The notes under the pieces: model-generated
What the model was told of the DNA's origin: nothing
Database searches by the model: none
Seen by the model: the letters and a program-made list of their open reading frames with translations, nothing else
Part shown: positions 12,625 through 64,000 of the stretch, in pieces
Position numbering within the stretch: position 1 is the stretch's first letter
Layout: each line of letters begins with the position of its first letter
Made by a program: the position numbers and the translations under genes
Assembly: GCA_944470555.2 (NCBI GenBank)
Contig: OX104130.1
Coordinates: 52,795,491-52,859,490 of the forward strand
Direction of reading: 5' to 3'
DNA: 64,000 nt
Source: Heterobilharzia americana
Taxonomy: Eukaryota > Platyhelminthes > Trematoda > Strigeidida > Schistosomatidae

Positions 12625-12645
12625 GTGCCGGCGTGACCGTTTCCC
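12600..12645 (-). promoter_or_regulatory. Gag-pol -1 ribosomal frameshift signal
   Basis: Slippery heptamer GGGAAAC (12645 down to 12639) lies in the gag frame as G GGA AAC, the canonical X XXY YYZ pattern. A 5-nt spacer follows. Then comes a 7-bp perfect GC stem, CGCCGGC (12633-12627) with GCCGGCG (12606-12600), around a 20-nt loop that itself holds ACGG/CCGT. The pol frame is open only downstream of a TAA near 12659 and gag stops at 12606, so the shift must occur in this overlap of about 50 nt. Confidence 0.88.
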
Positions 12646-13443
12646 GAGTTTGTGTCCTTCTTAAAACGGCATGGTTTACGACATTTTCTGGCTTCATCCC
12701 CGTAAGTGTTATGAAACCAGCACCATTCAGGGTTTTCCACCCTGTTGGGTTTCGTTTTAGGGCTACCACGCGACTTGCTGCGATGCGCCAAGGTGCGTTT
12801 CTGTGAAGTGCTACGTGATCTAGGACTTCGAGATCGTAGCAACCGTTTCACAGAGTTGCACAACTTGGTCACCTCCGAATCCTGGCGCTCTGTTTTGTCA
12901 CAGATAGAATATACGTTGGAGACGGGTCTGCTGGATATCTCCAGTATTTTATCTGCTGAAGCTGCCAGGTCGTCGAGTGGGACTGACTGGAGTGTCACCA
13001 ACACGGTTTGCACCGGTTGTGGTAGTTTCGAGAGAAATAGTTCTCGGAAGAAACCATCGTCAAATGTTCGTGCACCGATTACTTCTCGCATGCGTGCGAG
13101 GACTTCAGTAGCTGAGTGGCTGCCTAGCTCGATGTTACGAAGCAATTCGTCTAGACGTTGGCGATCTGTGAGATCGCTTTTCTTCAAGAGTGCAGCCTTT
13201 AGAAGTGCATAAGGGTCACTTACTTCAGGATTAAACATGTTTGCTGTAACAACCTGTTTAATTCTCGCGGTAGTGAACGTATGACGGCAAGAAATCGAGA
13301 TGAGGATCTGAGACACCCTGTTCTCGAAAATCGGCCTCGGCATACAGAAACCATGTTTCTGCATTGTCTGGCCAATATGGCACGAGTTGGATCGTGTTCG
13401 AGGTCGGCTTAATACGAATAAGCTTGGGAGTGTGGTCGGACAT
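12606..13443 (-). pseudogene. Gypsy gag, broken by a local frame change
   Basis: Structural Gag of the element. ATG at 13443 opens a frame beginning MSDHTPKLIRIKPTSN. This frame stops at 13258, while the rest of Gag (from about 13265, VVTANMFNPEVSDPYALL) continues in another frame to the stop at 12606. A short stretch in the third frame (RSLPRE) lies between, so two one-base losses about 30 nt apart best explain the break. The C-terminus is Arg/Ser-rich and carries a zinc-finger-like C-x2-H-x9-C-x3-C motif (CWFHNTYGDEARKCRKPC), the CHCC form typical of the CsRn1 clade rather than the usual CCHC. The break may be a real mutation or a sequencing error; other copies would tell. Confidence 0.88.
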
Positions 13444-13563
13444 GAGAAAGTGTAGTAAATGGATATATAAATGTTATCGAAATGAAAACAATAAACAAAT
13501 ATAAAATGGAACAGGCTCACCAATTCAATACTTGCTATTGGTCGGGATATGGTCGGATATTTG

Positions 13564-13581
13564 ATCACGTCGGGCTCACCA
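13564..13581 (-). promoter_or_regulatory. Primer-binding site, tRNA-Trp type
   Basis: TGGTGAGCCCGACGTGAT starts two bases inside the 5' LTR. It matches the complement of the animal tRNA-Trp 3' end (TGGTGACCCCGACGTGAT) at 17 of 18 positions. Confidence 0.85.
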
Positions 13582-13583
13582 AT

Positions 13584-13925
13584 TTAGGATTTGTCCTGGT
13601 GCGAACTTGACAGACGCAAAGACCAATCACTAATTATTCGAACTTGTTATATACCCACGAATACGAGACCAAGGAAGAACACGATAGCGTAGTCGGATGG
13701 AATAGTATATTTGGATGGTTATGCCAAAATACCGATGCGTTCCAACTAACTGGCTAGAGAGTCGAATACGAGCAATGCAACGTAACACGACAGCGTGCCA
13801 AATGGCGAGGATGCTTGACCGGATGCCTTCAGCTTAGCGAGTCCAGTTAAACTATCAAGGTCAGCATCAATGTCGAAGTCGTCAAACCCTAGGCTATTGA
13901 TTTTGGGGAAGTGTATGACGCTACA
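13584..13925 (-). repeat. 5' LTR of gypsy element
   Basis: 342 bp; begins TGTAGCGTCATACAC and ends ATCCTAA in element sense. Differs from the 3' LTR at one position (AAGGAAG against AAGGTAG on the plus strand). Confidence 0.95.
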
Positions 13926-13930
13926 CTATT
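13926..13930. repeat. Target-site duplication, right copy (CTATT)
   Basis: Second copy of the 5-bp duplication, abutting the right LTR. Confidence 0.9.
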
Positions 13931-15735
13931 ACCACGGATGTATCACTTTAGCTTAAAGTTCTCTTTCTAGTTAACGTGGTAAAAAAGATCAAGCACAAAC
14001 GCCATCTCCCACGACTGACCAGTTAGTTAACCTTAGACCTCATGTGCCTCTAAATATGGCTACATCATCACTTGCAGTTCACAATGCTTTGATTGACCAA
14101 AGTATTTTTTGTTGTATAGTTTGTGACCTGAGTGTAAATTTAGAAATTGGCTGAAACTGTAAATCATGACCAAAGTGGCATCTTTGAAAAAAGGTTGATA
14201 CGGATGAAGTGAACACTATGCCCAACAAAAATCACTAGTGTATATGACTACTGAAGATATAACTATTTTGATACTAAAACTCACATTTATACACTATATC
14301 CTGCCGTAAGTAGCTAATAGACAACGACCTCATGGATAATATCGGTATATTATTCTGGCATGATCCTTCATATCGACGTGACTTAAAGGCCACCCCAGCA
14401 ACCGTGAGATAGTCAATCAGGCTTCAGTATTTCGTCTGAGAAGGTAGTTTTCAATAAAATAAATTAGTCCTCTCAGCAGTTGTTTGGGTGGCGTTTAAAA
14501 TCTTTCTTCATACCTAAACTAGATTTCAAATTTGCGGAGACTGATAAATCCATCCCCAACTGTTAACTAAAATCAATTACAAACTGCACTGTACCAACTT
14601 CTTATAATATGTTAGACAGTCCTAAGTCATTTTGCTAATATTCAATTCCCTTAAAATACCCGTGTGCACGTCTCATAACACTGTCTGTTTTTGTAAATGT
14701 TACTACTGTAAACAAAGTTATGTACCGTTGTGTGACTTAAGTTAATCGAACTGTTTAGGGATGTTATATGCGCATTTGAATCAAGATTTGACCGGATAGC
14801 TTCACAAATACACTTAGGTGTGCTTAAAATGGCTGGATTGTATGAGCGTAAGGATTTCACCCATGGTACTACGCAATTTTATATCGCGAAAATAGTACAA
14901 CGACCCAACTTAGATGTATGATATCGAAAGTGACAATCGCTATCCTCATCCTACTACAATATAGTCAAAAGACTTCGACCATCCAATACTGCTTACATAA
15001 ACGATGAAAACGTTAGATTCGTGTTTTGAGAAATATACCACTGATATTGGCGAAATTCCAGTGTCTAGCTATAACTTCTTCATTTCAAAACTCTCTTCTG
15101 TTCCGTGTTATTCCGCCCACCTCTTTTGTTTTATCTTCTCAGTCAATATTGTATATTTTCTTTGCATGATTTCCCACCAACCCCGCGGTGTTACTTTCCA
15201 TGTTGTCATATACACTACTTATAAGTTGTTCTGATTACAATGAGAAAACGGCCACCTCCCTGTTCTAATCAGAAGGCCTATTCATTAATTAGAAGTTCGA
15301 CTTCAAAAATGAAACCGTTAATGTACTCTTCAATAAGAGTAGTAGGAAAGGATTTGGACAGCCACTCATTTTTACTTACTGTAGTCCGGGTAAAGAAAAA
15401 AATGTATTGTAAAGTGAACACCTTATATGCAGAACTTGCAAATGTGTTTAAGATATTATTTCGTTTCACATGAACTCTGACAGTTCGATGATTGAAAATA
15501 CAACGACAGTAAATATTGAGCAGGATGTCGTAATGATAGAGATTAGAAAATATTTCCAACTGTAGGTTACATTGTTTAAAACACCATTTCATATATACAG
15601 TTAGCAGAAACTAATGTGGTTCAATTATGATTTTGAGAATCCCAACAAGAGAAGACATCCAATAAGATAAGTGAATATGTAAAGTCAAACAACTATCTAA
15701 TATTTCTGAAGGTTGACAGAGAAAAAAATATGAAT
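13931..15735. other. Region between gypsy element and SETDB1 3' end
   Basis: No gene or repeat recognised. Short open frames at 14651-14860, 15004-15234 and 15240-15592 have AT-driven composition and no motif. Confidence 0.45.
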
Positions 15736-15762
15736 TTTATTTAACGCTGAAACAACTTTATT
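15736..15762 (-). promoter_or_regulatory. Candidate SETDB1 poly(A) signals
   Basis: Two AATAAA hexamers on the minus strand (15736-15741, 15757-15762), 150-180 nt past the SETDB1 stop codon. AT-rich context makes chance occurrence possible. Confidence 0.4.
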
Positions 15763-15913
15763 ATTCACTCTAGTAAAGTATTAAAAAAAAAAAAGGAACA
15801 TAAGAACAATATAATACAAAAATAACAATAATCATAGCATATAAAAAGATTAGAATACAAATTTCTGAACAAGTGATAAAATTACAAGAAAGGATAGTTT
15901 ATAATACAACTAA

Positions 15914-64000
<48,087 letters not shown>

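Larger units (their letters stand above)
8682..13925 (-). mobile_element. Complete Ty3/gypsy LTR retrotransposon, CsRn1/Boudicca type
   Basis: 5244-bp element with its transcription direction on the minus strand. It has two 342-bp LTRs (13584-13925 is 5', 8682-9023 is 3') with a single base difference and is flanked by a 5-bp direct repeat CTATT (8677-8681 and 13926-13930). Reading 5' to 3': primer site complementary to the tRNA-Trp 3' end, gag with an unusual Cys-His-Cys-Cys finger, -1 frameshift signal, pol (protease, RT, RNase H, integrase), polypurine tract. The tRNA-Trp primer and CHCC Gag finger are known marks of the trematode CsRn1 clade, which includes Boudicca. Pol is intact; gag carries a frame break. 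Near-identical LTRs mean a recent insertion. No env-like frame seen. Confidence 0.96.

Noticed and set aside
12745..13212. Plus-strand frame of 155 codons
   Set aside because: Antisense of gypsy gag; explained by the codon bias of gag.

Overview
This is a eukaryotic genomic window, about 65% AT, with split genes, GT-AG introns and dense transposable elements. The repeat content points to a schistosomatid blood fluke. Several SINE-like families carry hammerhead-ribozyme cores, as schistosome Sm-alpha-type repeats are known to do. There are also Penelope-like elements with GIY-YIG domains, RTE-like and CR1/jockey-like LINEs, a CsRn1/Boudicca-type gypsy element, and first introns of only 31-36 nt. 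The species cannot be fixed from sequence alone.

Layout. Positions 1383-1936 (minus) hold the first four coding exons of cytosolic seryl-tRNA synthetase, separated by three micro-introns; the rest of the gene must lie left of the window or is missing. Positions 2129-3560 are a badly decayed gypsy pol. Most of 3561-8676 is unassigned, apart from an imperfect inverted repeat at 6659-6942. Positions 8682-13925 (minus) are a complete, recently inserted Ty3/gypsy element with 342-bp LTRs that differ at one base, a 5-bp target duplication, a tRNA-Trp-type primer site, gag, pol, and a well-formed -1 frameshift signal.

The rest of the window, 15914-64000 (minus), is one gene: a SETDB1/eggless-type histone H3K9 methyltransferase. 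I assembled 18 coding exons by eye. All splice phases agree, giving 1406 codons plus a stop. The first exon runs off the right edge, so the N-terminus lies outside the window. The order is Tudor domains, MBD, pre-SET, SET-N, an insert of about 750 residues, SET-C and post-SET. Its introns are packed with LINEs, Penelope-like elements, hammerhead SINEs and (TA)n tracts.

The seryl-tRNA synthetase and SETDB1 genes have no evident functional link. SETDB1-family enzymes silence transposons in other animals, so it is notable that this gene carries so many. I found no CRISPR array, bacterial gene or clear tRNA/rRNA gene. No wholly new system is obvious. The least ordinary signals are the frameshift cassette, the paired hammerhead composite elements, a GAT expansion inside a reverse-transcriptase catalytic box, and the internally deleted RTE derivative.
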